This document shows, piece by piece, positions 12,901 through 31,044 of a DNA stretch of 64,000 nucleotides. The stretch lies in NCBI RefSeq assembly GCF_000524195.1, contig NW_020170487.1, forward strand, positions 135,292 to 199,291. The letters run 5' to 3'. The stretch comes from Echinococcus granulosus. Its lineage: Eukaryota; Platyhelminthes; Cestoda; Cyclophyllidea; Taeniidae. The position numbers and the translations under genes were made by a program. The notes below the pieces were generated by a model, which was not told the origin of the DNA, made no database searches, and saw only the letters and a program-made list of their open reading frames with translations. Numbering within the stretch: the stretch's first letter is position 1; each line of letters begins with the position of its first letter.

Positions 12901-15900
12901 AAGATGGAGTGGTGTTTGACGAAGCGCGTTACGTGCGTTCACGTCCGGTGGTAGCGAAACCTCGGTGCTCGAGGTGAAGGGATGAGGCTCGCGCTCTATT
13001 AGACTTAGAGTAGCCGCGATGCGACGCAGCACGGGCAGCGCACCGCCCTGAGCCGCTGCATGCAGCGCCTGATTACCGTCGGCATCGCGCTCCCGACAGT
13101 CTGCACCATGCTGCAACAACACATCCACGCAGTTCAGGTGACCCGACTGGCAGGCCACGTGGAGGGCGGTGGCCCCCGCATAGTGCGTGTTTATCTACAC
13201 AGGGGAGGAGGGAAGAGAAAGGAAGAAAACTTGCAAACAAATACCTCAAAATGGTTCTGCCTTAAATTAGCTATTCAAGGTCTGGAGCGAATTGATTGAG
13301 ACAAGGGCAGATAATGGTAAGTTTATAAGGACCGACGAAGTTTGAACAGAGGCATATCCTCATACCTACCAGAAAGTTAAGATGGGATCGCATCAACTAA
13401 GAATTTGATCGAATCACCTTGTTTTTAGAAATAAAAGACCATACAAAGTGGATAGATAAAAGTGTTGGAAGAACAAAAAGTGTCACTGAATAATGTAGGC
13501 ATGACCAACAATGAGAGCGATAAAGTTCATAAGAGTCAAATACGTACGTCAATGTCACGGTGCTTGATGAGCCAAGTAATCTTTTTGACATTACCCTCAG
13601 CGGCTGCAAACATGAGCTCTTCCGCTACTTGTTTGCTCGACTGCTTCAACAGACTGCGTGGCATAGACTCTTAAGCCGAATAAAGGAGAATTAACTACCT
13701 CCTGAAAAATAAATAAGTAACGGTACTGGCGTAGGTAAATCACCATGAGTTTCCTGCGATTGTGATTGGGATGGCTGTGACGTCTCAGGCGGTTGTTGAC
13801 CATCCACGAGACCAGTTTCCCCAACGGTAACGGCAGACGTGGAAGTGGAGGCAGAGGCAGCAGCAGCTGCACGAGCGTAGGAATCGCGACGTCGCATGCG
13901 TGTGATGAGATTGGAATTGGCAGAGACGTGACGAGAGGGCAGTCGTTCTTCGCTTCGTCCCTGCCACTGCTGCTGACAAGTGGCGGTAGCAGAGCTGGTG
14001 AGAGTGAAACGCTGTCCTGTCTGGGGGATAAGGAGAACAACCGATCCTGTCGCGTCGTCCACGCGCTCAACCACGCTGGGGAGTGAGAGGTACTACAGGG
14101 AAAAGGATAGGCAGCAAAGACAAAAAAATAGAACAGCATGGCGTTTCACATGATGCAGCATAAAATAGGACAAACCAAGTTAGCACCGTAGCAAAACTAT
14201 GTTTTCAATGGTACATTTAGCCACGCGACATCTCTAGCCTCCATCTTGGTGGCACGATATTCTGGTTACAATATTTTCGCTTACAGCCAATCTGCCCCTC
14301 TGCGTATCTACAGAGAGGGTTCCACCTCTAAGAAGGACTTCCAACCTGCAACAACCCTAATTTTATTTGATGAGTTTCAAACTGAAACGTCACGGAAGGT
14401 AAACCTGTGCTGTGGATGGCCTAACCTGTGGGTTATAGAGGTCACGTCCGCTTTTGGCATTCACCCTGGTCTCGATTTCTGTGACAGGGCAATTAAAAGT
14501 TAAAACAACACTAAATTTGAACGGTCTGAAAAGTCCATTATGAACCTGCCTACGGTGTAGTTATGGTGTGTGAGCAAAGCAGAGATAGTCATGCCACGCT
14601 CCGCGTGGAGGAATGGAGTTCGGTTAGACGGCTCAACAGCCTAGAAAAAAACAAAAAGGTGGCAAGAGGAATAAATATTAAACACAAGGTTTGCGAAGCT
14701 ATTTTATGTATTTTGCCAAGCAACTCGCCTTTTAGGCAAGTTCTTAGGAGTTGCGACAAGCATATGAAATACACTTGCTGTACCGCAACACCAATGAAGT
14801 CCTACAATGTAGCCCATAAAGAAAGCATAACTCTCATTCCATCAGAATCGGCGACCTGGGGTACGAGATTCATGCGTTAAGTTCTCGCCACATGAACTTT
14901 GTACATGGTTCATGCATGTTTTTCAAGGCACCGATTACATTGTGATGGCCGACGCAGAAAAGTGACAACGCAGAGGATTAATTGTACAATTACCAACGTG
15001 GGCACTTCGGTATCCACAGATTTCGACCACCATTTTCAAGGCATGGCATTCCGTAGTCGCAATTTTCGTTATTACCTTACATACCTTTCCGTTCAATTTA
15101 ATAAAATTAAGTCCAGACGCGTACAACTTATTAACTAGGAGGAATACGAGCGCCACAGACCAGAAAATGAGCTAAAACACACACTTAAATTTGTGTTTGG
15201 CCAATAGGTACAGCTACTTAAAGGTGACATTTTTTGAAGCATAATTTTATAAAAAACTCTTGGTGTTTTAAAAGAGGACACTTAGCTGTGAGACCTCGGG
15301 AATAGGGAGTAATAGGGATATCACTGGTTGGAGAAGTGAGCATAACAATTATGCGACTTTTTGAATGTCTATGATTAAAAATTGTGGAGACAATAACAAA
15401 TGATTTGAAACAAGCCTTGATGCGAAATTGAGGATTATAGTCTGAGATATGGAAGAATCAGGGCTAAATGCTAACTGCCAGACGAACTACCGAAGACACA
15501 CATTCACATGACAAAAATGAGTATTTTTGTGCGATAGTAGGATGCTTCGAGAGAGTGGACATTACCTATTTATAACCTAATGAAAAAGAGTTCAGTAAAA
15601 GTGGCTCTAATAAGATTACTCCCAGAAGTTGAAGTTGCTATCGCTAAAGCTTACCCACAAATATTGAAAACGGCAACACTGATGCTGGTATGGGAAAACG
15701 CGTGGAAGAAGGCGAAAAAAATACCGATGCGTAAACAATTTCTTTAAAAGTTGAGGCAGAAAACCAAACTGTTCCAAAGACGGGGTTTACAGAAGATACC
15801 ATTCTTTTCCACACATTGCTATGCTTTTACTTACTTTGGAAGCACAATTCATGTAAGTTTGAGTCATGCCCCGCTATTCGCTTTTAACACATCGGAACAT

Positions 15901-18900
15901 CGAAAAGGTAAGGAACGAGACGGAGTTCTGCATGTATTAGTAAGTGTTACCATGCTAAGAAAGCAACAAACTCTTTTGCTATCAACTTCATTCAGAGGGT
16001 GACACCGATTAACTACAAAATCACAAGAAAGCATAGTTAATGTGAAAAGTTGTTTAATTGAGTTGAATTAATGTTATAAGTGACAAGAACAATGAATCCA
16101 GTAGAAGTTGTTATAGAGCATAGAAAAAAGGAAAAATAGGTAGGTGTTCTAAGAGGTGAAGCCACTGAAAGTACTCTGAACTGTGGCATCTAAATAAATC
16201 CAGAGGAAATATGTAAATTATGCTGAAAATGCGGAATATATGAATGGTCAGTAGTAAATGAGACTAAACGGCAATAAAATTTAAACTCGTTTAAATCGGA
16301 AACGAGACAAGATTTACTAAACACATCTTTCTCAGTAGTATACCATTTACAAAACTATAAATAGCTTAAATGTAGGTATACTTTAACAACAATCGCAACC
16401 AAGAACTTCTTTAACGAACTTCCGAGCCAGAAGAAGTTGCCGCAGCCACCGCGTTTTCATTCACCATCGATCGTAGGCGCAGTTGAATAACAGCTCCAGG
16501 TCGCAAACGAAGCGTAGTCGATCGACAAGGCCCCGGTAGCACCGTCTGCCTGCTCCTACTGGCAGGTGAGGGACGAGACGAGGCGGCGAGTGGCGAACTG
16601 CTTCCTAGAGTAACCGCGCTGCCATCCTCAGAGGGAGCGGAGCCACTACCGCCACCAGCACAGAAGAGGTCTGCCAGAAGCGTCCGCGACGACCCAGCTC
16701 CACCGCCAGCACCACCCCTGGGGCGCTGAGTAGGTACTGAACTGGGTCGAGCCCCACTTTCCGCGTCAGTTAGAGGAATTCTGTCTCCCGGATCGATGAC
16801 CACTGACTCCTCATAGACCTCGGCAACCCCCGTCGAAGATGAGGCTGCAATTTGACTACGAGTGCGCGGAGCCGCCGTCCAGACGATGTTTTCGATCGGT
16901 TGGGACGGTGGTGGCTGCAGCTGCGAGGGTATAGCAATAACGGAAGTGGAAGAATCGGTTTCCAATTGAGAAGGGAGATCTCGAAGGTCGCCGAGAAGAG
17001 GAAGATGCTCAGCGTAGTATGAACCTCCTAGAAACAAAACACGCACCCGTGCCTTACATAAACAGTTTGCAAGTTAGAATTGACAAGCTAATTAGCGCTG
17101 TCGCCAATCAATTTGTTTGGAAAACAGAAAAGTTTAAGTAGCATAAATAAAGGGAGTGGTTTCACGATAAGGATGTCAACTTGGTCTAAAATTGGTCTGG
17201 TAAGTGGGATAGCAGATGCGTGCGATTATAATTCATTAAAGGGAGAAAAAAGATGTGTAACAATGGGAAGCCTTGCAATGGCACAGCTAACATGTAAAAC
17301 GTACCCCGAGGATTTTGTTATCTGAAACTATAAGAAGAGTAGCAACGAGAATTAAATGGAAAGGACTAAATAGGTAAGCGAAAGCAAGAGATCATTAATG
17401 ACAGCCAAGATCCGAAAATTTGAAGTAGTTAACCATAGAATTACAATTGCTGCAAGTACAAGGTAGTAAAAGCACATTAAGGATTTACAATTTAATCGGA
17501 GATAACACTCAACTAAGGTCAAACAAAACAACATTAAGGGATCCGATAGGCCTATCTATGTAAAGTACCACGAGGACAGAAGTCGATTGTAATTACGCCC
17601 AACCAAGTTTGTTCACGCATAAGCAGTCACTACTACACGCCTCAAGTTCAAGGCCCATAGCCAATAAAATGTAGGGTGCAGAATATCAATTGCTTACCTC
17701 ATCTACCCAATAGAGATGGCAGCACAATGGAAGGAAATTATGAGTTAGAGGGGCGTGTAAATGATCGTTTAGTAGCTATATTTTACTAGTAATTTGGAAT
17801 AATAAGACACCGCCCCTACTGGAGAAAGTTCTACTAGGAGTGAGAAAAAAGAGATTTAAAACTTCATACATTAACTTGAACAATTTGTACAAAACGATCA
17901 TCAATTTGGACTTCAAGCTCTAGGTCTATCGTTACCCAAACGCTGACTAGGGAATATCATTCCTTGAACTTATACAGACAACATGGAAAGGCTATTAAAT
18001 GAGGATGAAGCTATAAATAAAACATAAATATCGAAGGGATAGGATGAGCAACAACCCGAAAAGTAGCCCGGAATTGATAGAAGAAGGCATGTATTGAACA
18101 ATTCACATAGAGGAGCATAATAAATTTAAGTAATCAAACCTTTGGCGGGTCGAACAGCCTTGAGATCGACCATTCCCATGTAGCCAACACGGTAAACATT
18201 GTAGGCACCAGAGTCCCAAGCGACGGAGACAGCAGATTTGGGTGCCCACTGGAACCAGTCGCGTCGATCGATAATTCGACCCTGGCAGGGAGTGGCACTC
18301 TCACAGGTGGCCAGCGGTGAGGCGGCAGAAGCACCAGGGGAGGTCTGCGGCACCAGAGCGTTAGTCAGAGCGGTGCCCACGTTACCCGCAGTAGAAGCAG
18401 AAGCGGGTATCACAGTGGCACAGTCCTGAGTGCCCCAGCGCCAATCGAAACCGCGTACCACGCGGGCTCGTGGAAAAAGACCAACCGCATCGGTCTTTTG
18501 GGCTTTTGAGCGGCGTCCCACTGCGACTCTATAAAATTAGGTGTCAACGAGTTTAAAGTGTGCACAAGCACTGGCAAAATGACTAGAAGGGAAATAACTT
18601 ACCGAACACCGTGCGGTGTAGTAATTCTGAGAAAGGGATGACTGAGGCAGTGTTTATCACCATGGTAGCAGGAAGAGCAGAGGTCGACATTGAGACAGAG
18701 CATACATTTCCAGCGTATGCCATATATTGGGGATTCGTTGCAGCTCTCACAAATCGTGTCCAAGTGACGCCTACCCGTGGGTGAGCTGTCCAGCACGCGC
18801 AAATCGAAACCGAGGGCACCGCAACGGTAGTTGGCTACTATGCCAGAGTCCCATAACACAACGGCCTCCCCGCGGGCTTCGAAACGACGAAGAGAACCAA

Positions 18901-19316
18901 CATGACCATTACCGCCATCCTAAAAAAATTTCATTTTATCTGGATGATAACACAGCCGATGACGCCGGTGGAAAACATTTTAGGAAGCTTTGTACATTCT
19001 AAAATCTCCTGAAACATAGTTTTGACGGGTAAATAGCATTTGTTTAGGCGAGTCAGTTGGTGCATCGTGTTAAAAGACAAAAAAAACAAACGAAATTCGG
19101 TGAAGACAGTTCAAAAGTAAGACCGCAAGCTAAACCCCAAAATACTTCTACAACCAAATCGCCAAATTCAAAGAGTGTAAAATAATAGTGCTACAGTAGT
19201 GCTTAAATGGGTAGTAAATGCTTTACTTGATTTCCCCACTTCCAGTCTGGTCCACGAACGACCCTACAACCGATCCCAGAGGCACAAAGAGATAGATCGT
19301 TGTAACGAGAATTCAT
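3764..19316 (-). CDS. mib1: Mind bomb E3 ubiquitin-protein ligase (MIB1-type), 5' eight exons, 3' end missing
   Basis: Mind bomb ubiquitinates Notch ligands (Delta/Jagged) and so drives their endocytosis in the signal-sending cell. Exons, read leftward: 19316-19227, 18919-18603, 18528-18140, 17027-16420, 14092-13744, 13669-13548, 13194-12829, 3915-3764; reading phase is kept at every join and gives about 797 residues. Seen in order: first MIB/HERC2 domain from residue ~12 ([13 protein letters not shown], then [23 protein letters not shown]); a ZZ zinc finger at ~78-130 (CESC...CMLC...[10 protein letters not shown]); a second MIB domain at ~145-262 ([14 protein letters not shown] ... [12 protein letters not shown]); [14 protein letters not shown] opening the linker; a long Ser/Ala/Gly-rich stretch with weak REP-like pieces; and ankyrin repeats from ~600 ([37 protein letters not shown]). 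The start at 19316 is the first ATG directly before the MIB domain. The 16420 donor (GTTCGT) is the weakest boundary. Family and orientation are certain; the RING fingers are not in view. Confidence 0.9.
3916..12828. other. 8.9 kb intron of mind bomb
   Basis: Interval between the mind bomb exons ending at 12829 and starting at 3915. I read all frames and found no peptide resembling mind bomb or any other family; open frames of 60-90 codons in it carry no motif. The plus strand is A-rich, matching transcription of the minus strand. Contains a (GT)10 microsatellite at 7803-7823. None of the seven dispersed repeat copies found elsewhere in the window lies here. Confidence 0.6.
7803..7823. repeat. 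(GT)n microsatellite
   Basis: About ten uninterrupted GT units in a mind bomb intron; a likely length-polymorphic marker, no further role seen. Confidence 0.95.
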
Positions 19317-19611
19317 TGTCGACACCAACTTGAACAAGACCCACACACCACTCCAACAGCCAATTCGGACGAAGAGAAAGCCCAACTTCAAGGACAAGGT
19401 CGTAGTTATAAGTTCATTAAAGAAATCCGAAATCTTCAAACGATGCTATTTAATAAAACCAACACCCAATCGCTTTAGAGAACAAATGACTTTGCACAAG
19501 GATTTGAACGTTACGGTTTGTAATGCTTTTGATTCCTTTATTACCATTTTATTGGTTTACGGCCATTATCGGACGCATAAAGCCCAAACGTTCAGTTTGG
19601 TGTTCGTGTCA
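19317..19611. promoter_or_regulatory. Putative bidirectional promoter, mind bomb / glycine cleavage H
   Basis: Only 295 bp separate the mind bomb start codon (reading left) from the H-protein start codon (reading right). Both 5' untranslated regions and core promoters must fit here unless there are upstream non-coding exons or trans-splicing. I see no clear TATA box. The role is inferred from geometry alone. Confidence 0.45.
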
Positions 19612-20634
19612 ATGGTGTTTGTGGGCTTCTTACCTCGTTTGGCATGGATTCGTCAAGTCCCACTGCTACTCCGCACAAAAACTCTGTCTACTCTTCAAGC
19701 AAGATCCCTAAGCAGTATGTAAACAAACTTCAAATGTTGGATTCCTTATAAATGTCATAGGTGGTTATTTCAGCTTATCCTTTTGCCTTTAAAAATTAAG
19801 CATCATTCCTTAGTTGGTTCTAAGCGTGTTTGTTTTCGGTCTGTGCTGCACCTCCCTGCTAGAGCGTGAAATCTCAGTTTCTACGTCTACAGGTTTTAGA
19901 AATGGTCCACTGACATCTAGATTCATGCATGAGTACTTGCAGCCCTTCAGCCCATCTGTTGCCTTCAAAACGTGTATTTGGCCGCCGCTCAAATCTTATA
20001 CGGTGCCGTGCCGTCAATTGATCGCCATTACGCACTGCGAATGTATAGTTTTATCCTTCATTTAGGTTTAAGATACGCAAAGACACATGAATGGATCCGT
20101 CCAGATAGTGGTACATACACTGTCGGCTTGTCCAAGTTTGCCACTGATACCATTGGTGATGTAGTCTTCGTCGACCTCCCCGATCCCGGAACCAAACTGC
20201 GAAAAGGTGGTAAGTGAGTCTTTCAGTCGCTGCTTATCTTAGAAACCTTCGGTAATGCCGAATCTAGCAAAGCTACCTCGGAACTTTTTGCACCGATCAG
20301 CGGGACTGTCGAGGAAATAAATGAAGCTATCAGAGACAAACCATCCCTCCTAAACAAATCACCTGAAAAGGATGGTAGGTCACATTGGGCAAACCGTTTG
20401 GTTGAATTTTCGGAGCCTTATCCCAAGTATACCCACAAAACGCAGCAATCTACGCGTACACAGCGTGTCTAGAGAGGAACTGATAGCCAGTGCCTACCTT
20501 TCACCTATCACACAACTGGTAATTTGGCAATTTCAGGTTGGCTTCTGAAGGTGAAACCCGATTCCTCTGATGAGTTGGACGATCTAATGACAGAAGAGGA
20601 GTACAGAGAGTTTCTACGCTCCGATGATTGCTAA
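19612..20634 (+). CDS. gcsh: Glycine cleavage system H protein, mitochondrial
   Basis: Carries the aminomethyl intermediate on a lipoyl-lysine between the P, T and L proteins of the mitochondrial glycine cleavage system. Exons 19612-19714, 20066-20209, 20243-20374 and 20537-20634 give 158 residues, near the usual length. Residues 1-34 form an Arg/Leu/Ser-rich, acid-free leader (MVFVGFLPRLAWIRQ..., ending QARSLSS), as expected of a mitochondrial transit peptide. The mature part opens with RYAKTHEW and continues GLSKFATDTIGDVVFVDLP. Lys92 in ESSKATSEL is the lipoylation site. The C-terminal half reads NEAIRDKPSLLNKSPEKDGW then LLKVKPDSSDELDDLM, all typical of the family. Donors are GTATGT, GTAAGT and GTAGGT; phases agree throughout. 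The intron between exons 2 and 3 is only 33 nt. The first exon was chosen because it gives a leader and the phase-1 join the second exon needs; a start further downstream is less likely. Confidence 0.93.
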
Positions 20635-20777
20635 TCCATGGGCTGTAAATTTCAACAATTTTTCTAATATAGCGCATAAGCTCACGTAGAATCATGGTTT
20701 CTCTTCCCACCCCGAGCCACAATTAATACACTTGAGCGGTCAAAGAAAAAGCCTTTACCGCATTTAGTGGGTCAGGT

Positions 20778-20783
20778 TTTATT
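20778..20783 (-). other. Polyadenylation signal AATAAA (COX16-like gene)
   Basis: The minus strand reads AATAAA 52 nt downstream of the stop of the small COX16-like gene, inside the 200-bp convergent gap with the H-protein gene. Assigned by position and sequence only. Confidence 0.6.
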
Positions 20784-20834
20784 ACGCAGTAGAGGAATCA
20801 AGAGTATAAAAGCATTAGAGTGCGGCGGTGCTCT

Positions 20835-21083
20835 TCACCCTTTCTTCGATGGGTCCTCCCATTCCCTATAGACACGCTTGTTCTCCCAGTTGTTGACGTC
20901 AAATCTTTTCCCTTTTTTCGACATGAAGCTATATAGTTGGGCCTCATCCACGCTCTCTACATAGCTGACTCTCTCTTTTTGACGGCGCACATATTCTCGA
21001 CTTAATGCAACGCAGTAACCTGTAAGGATAATACTTCCAGCGAGGGGAATAGCTCTTAAAAAGAAATCCTTCGCGGAAAACAT
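20835..21083 (-). CDS. Small inner-membrane protein, COX16-like
   Basis: A single-exon, 82-residue frame with an ATG start. One membrane segment lies at residues ~9-28 (FLRAIPLAGSIILTGYCVAL), followed by a basic stretch (REYVRRQKER) and a soluble tail ending NNWENKRVYREWEDP. A short single-pass protein with a Trp-x-Asn-x-Arg-x(3)-Arg/Pro-x-Trp-Glu-Asp-Pro tail is the pattern of COX16, a mitochondrial inner-membrane factor for cytochrome c oxidase assembly (copper-site stage). The N-terminal half is not recognisable and the protein is shorter than vertebrate COX16, so the name rests on the tail and topology. An AATAAA signal on the minus strand lies about 50 nt past the stop. It converges with the H-protein gene. 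Confidence 0.6.
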   Translation of the reverse strand: MFSAKDFFLRAIPLAGSIILTGYCVALSREYVRRQKERVSYVESVDEAQLYSFMSKKGKRFDVNNWENKRVYREWEDPSKKG

Positions 21084-22242
21084 TGTGATCCGACCTCAGC
21101 GTCCCGTGGGGCTCCGCTTGGTAGGCTGTCGATGCGAGGGGTTGTTAAGTTTGCCCAAGATTAGCAAAACAAACTGAGGTCCTAAAGTGGATGGGACGAT
21201 TTTTGGACAAGGAGAGGGTGTCAAGGCAGTTGTGGACTCGTTCCTTCCCGTAGGTGATTGACTGATTTATAACTTTTTTTAGTAGATAGGGGTTGTCGTC
21301 CTCTTGGAACTCTGCAGAAAGAGTTGGGGTGGGCAGCTGGGCTAGACACGCCAATGACATGGTGGTATTCTGGGCTGGGGAATTCTAGAGCGTAGTTTCA
21401 GTGGGCCCCTAATAGCTGTAAATCCACGCCTTATTTCGTGCAGGTTTGATGGCTTTTATCCACAATGCGAGATCGTAGATGTGCAACAGTATTATAACTG
21501 CAGCCGGCGTGGTGATTAAAAAATTGGGGGAAATGCTAAAAGTGTGGGTAGAATCAAAAGAGTTTCAAACAAGCGGTGAGCAAATCTTACTGATGGTCTG
21601 ATATTTAGGGAACGTTTGTCAGGCTTATGTGCAATGGAAGTAGGTTCTACAGTAATGACTCTAAACCATTCCCTTCCTAAAGGCATTAATGGAGATCCCG
21701 AACAAGATGTACACCAATTCTGTATTCGCCGATCAGTTGCCATCTACGCACAAGTGTTTTGCGGGGCTTCCGTAAGATACCCAAGTTAGTGGGTCCTACA
21801 CAGCATATGAGCTATGTATTTTAATAAAATAAATATAGTAGGAGTCAATGATAAAATTTCTGCAGTCGGTAGCATTAAGCTTTTAAGGCAGGCGGCTATG
21901 GAATGCCAACTTTGCTTACGGATAGTTGGGTTTCAAATCATATTTTATCTTGCTGCTTGGCTGCACGCTTCTTCAAAGTAAACATTTTATCAGAGGGGTT
22001 TGCTTGTCATTAAATCGCTTTGGCCTTCTGTAAGCTCTGTCCACTGCCTTTGTTTGTTTGGAAATGAAATAACTTCAAACAACTTATCTATTACTTTTAT
22101 TTACGCAAAATTTTTGCTTAAAGATAGTAATATTTTAACGCTATTACGTGGCGCAGAAAATGTGTCGTTTTAAATTTGATTTTGTTTAAGTCAACCAAGT
22201 TTGTTTCTCAATCTTTACTGGATTTTCGAACCCACTGCGAGC
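21084..22242. promoter_or_regulatory. Divergent intergenic region, COX16-like / malic enzyme
   Basis: 1.16 kb between two divergent start codons, so promoters for both genes probably lie here. A 71-codon minus-strand frame with an ATG at 21145-21360 has no recognisable motif and was not accepted as a gene. The right half turns T-rich on the plus strand approaching malic enzyme. Confidence 0.4.
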
Positions 22243-28566
<6,324 letters not shown>

Positions 28567-28768
28567 GACTGGCAGTCTAACTGTTAATGGCAAATACAAT
28601 CGGTGCTTGACCCTCCACTCACCATTCGCATTCTCATCGTTTTTTATAGTTGCATGTAGGCTGTTACTCATCACCCCTCCGTAGTCATCGTTGCTTTTCG
28701 TATTTCTGCTTTCCCCTTTATCCCCTTATCCGGTTCAGTTTTTGCGTTCACCTTTCGCGGTAAAATTG

Positions 28769-28774
28769 ATTAAA
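28769..28774 (+). other. Probable polyadenylation signal ATTAAA (malic enzyme)
   Basis: ATTAAA about 200 nt after the malic enzyme stop codon, followed by a T/G-rich stretch. A common variant of AATAAA; assigned by position. Confidence 0.45.
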
Positions 28775-30237
28775 CTTTTGGATGAATTTGGAGTGCTGCT
28801 TTTGGGTTTATAGACTTACACTTTTTGCGTGGTTCAAAGTTATTGGTACTCTTAAGTAATGTAAGGTAATTTAGTTTTATTGAGCCTAGTTTCCCGATTT
28901 TTCGCAATTATTTGCCTTCAGTCAAAAGGCGTCGAAGACATTACTGGTAGTTTAGCATCCTGAAGAGGTAAATCCCCATTTTAGATATACTTGATCCTCA
29001 GAGACCTCTGTTGGTTGGTGTAGTTTCATGGATGCAGTCAGTTACGGAGCTGTGATTTGAGGAGTACTGCTTTGGGTATTGTGGGATTGGGTTGGATTGA
29101 CCAGCTATCCAAGTGCAATCAACATTTGTTAAACCCGGAATTGTAGTAGTTGTGATGTCAGCCTCGACCAACCGTTTCTCACCCACACAACGAGTTGAGC
29201 AATTGCAGTTGTGCAGGGGGTGGGTGGAATAGGTTTACTTCAAGAGCATCTTCTATGACTTCTTCGCCTCGTTGGTTTCCTGCAGTTCCATCGCAGGGCG
29301 TTTCTCCTTGGGGTTGATGTTTTCAGAATTCCCGGAAGATTACTCTTCCAACCGTTATTTTGACGACCTATTCTCTCGTCAACAAAATTGTGAAGTTGGT
29401 TGCTCTGTAAGGCATGGTAATACGGCTGGAGACGCGTCGTTTAGTAATTACATTGTATGGACTTATCCGTGTCTGTAGTATCTTGAGCCGTACAACCGTC
29501 GTTTCATCCAGATGTGGTTATCGCAATCAAGTTCCAGCCTTATTATTCCCTCTTTCGTAGGTTTCTGCCACTTGGAAACATTCATGCGACCAACCCATGA
29601 TACTTCGTTCAAATCTGGGAGAAGAATCACGTCAATTGAGCACATTCTTGCGTAGTGACAACATTTATCAAGGGCTAGTCGCTGTTTAGATTTATCGTTT
29701 AACTTGTAACTACATTGATGCACCATCCATTTTTTGATTCCAGCGGGGGAAAATTACAAGGACACTTCAATTACCAATAAAAGGTAATGAGGGCTTTGCA
29801 GTTCAACAACTGCGATAGCTCCTCAAACCACGTCCTTTTACATCACTAACTCTACTTGCCCAATGTTGCTTCTCCCTCTCGTCAGATTCACACTATCGAG
29901 AGGATCCCATTCATTGCAAATGCAAAATGATGCATTGACGGTAGTTCTGTACCCTTAGGGGCAATCTATGCAGCGTGCAGAGAGACGAAGTCTCTGGAAG
30001 TTCGTGGGGCGTTTTCACGATCGTATGGATGCAGCGGTCTCCAAGGTTCCCGCGTCGAGCAATATCGCTCGTGTGTTATGTGGCCGAACGAGGTAAAGGT
30101 CAGGCGAATCCGGTAGCTTTGCCCATCATCAGTTGTAATCTACCCATCAGGTCACATAAAATTGGCAATACCACCCAAACGAAAACCACAAAATTTTGAG
30201 GATACGATTTTCAAACTCTACTATTGTGCCGCACATC

Positions 30238-30516
30238 TTAATCACACGAATGAGAGACAAGTGAGACAAATTTCCTTGGAGCAATGGTTCGATTCAAGCA
30301 AAATTTGTTTAGCTGCCTTACCCTCCAACTTTTCAAGGAGTTCAGTATGATCTGAATGACCGCCACAGTGAATCTTACCGAGGATTTGTGCATAGGTTGC
30401 GATGCATTCGACTTCAACATAATCTCGGCTTGGGCAGCTGTTCTGGCCCACCTACCCTCAGGATGGGCCACCTTCCCCCAGTGAAACATTTTGCCAACTT
30501 TAACTTCTGTTTCCAA
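30238..30516 (-). pseudogene. Decayed retroelement gag-like fragment
   Basis: The minus strand encodes GKMFHWGKVAHPEGRW at about 30442-30492. Its spacing matches the C-x2-C-x4-H-x4-C zinc knuckle of retroelement Gag proteins, but two of the three cysteine positions read Trp and the first is displaced by what looks like a one-base deletion. The frame continues for some 70 further codons without a recognisable domain. No long terminal repeats, protease or reverse transcriptase were recognised nearby. Best read as a small dead piece of a retrotransposon; a chance match is possible. Confidence 0.3.
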
Positions 30517-30846
30517 AAAAAAATGTAGGCATGAAGGTCACGACAATGCTGTTAAAAACAAATTGGCCAACATTTATATTGAATTTGAATATACAAGTGA
30601 TAAATATGCTCTGAAACTCATTGTAGAAGCAGAACTTCATCTGTATGTCCTGTTGAACGCTTCAGCCTTTGTAATTCCAATGACGAAAACCAACTGCCTT
30701 AGTTGCCCTTCTGAAAGTTTCAAGTTCTTGTATGCAATCATTTGATCACTTTCTCTCCAAAATCGCAAAAATTTGACCAAATAGAAGTCGTCAAAATCGA
30801 GTTCTACAAAACAATTTGCATTTATTACGTACAGTAGAGGATCAAC

Positions 30847-31044
30847 TGCAGCGCCCCAATCTTTCCCTGAGGATGAGTGAAGGCATAATATTAGGGTAGA
30901 ATATGCATTATCAACGTACAGAAGGCTGGTGGAGGGAGCTGCTGGCACCGTCCGGAGGTCATTCCATCCAGTAGAAGTTAAAGGCAGATCCCTAAGTACC
31001 CGCGAGACCAAAGCAAAGAGTTAAACAAACACTTAAAGCATTAC
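30847..31044 (-). repeat. Dispersed ~200 bp repeat, copy 1
   Basis: Read on the minus strand it begins GTAATGCTTTAAGTGTTTG and runs through TTTAACTCTTTGCTTTGG, TGACCTCCGGACGG, GCATATTCTACCCTAAT and CCTCAGGGAAAGATTGGGG. The same blocks, in the same order and spacing, occur in six other places in the window. No open frame spans it. Family identity (SINE, MITE or other) is unknown. Confidence 0.8.

Noticed and set aside
13597..14139. 180-codon minus-strand open frame overlapping two mind bomb exons
   Set aside because: It is a different frame running across the intron 13670-13743. The mind bomb exons 14092-13744 and 13669-13548 are in other phases and carry the family sequence.
21145..21360. 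71-codon minus-strand frame with ATG near the COX16-like gene
   Set aside because: No signal peptide, membrane segment or motif; it lies in what should be the divergent promoter region.
30280..30300. GGTTCGATTC, resembling a tRNA B box
   Set aside because: No matching A box or cloverleaf around it.
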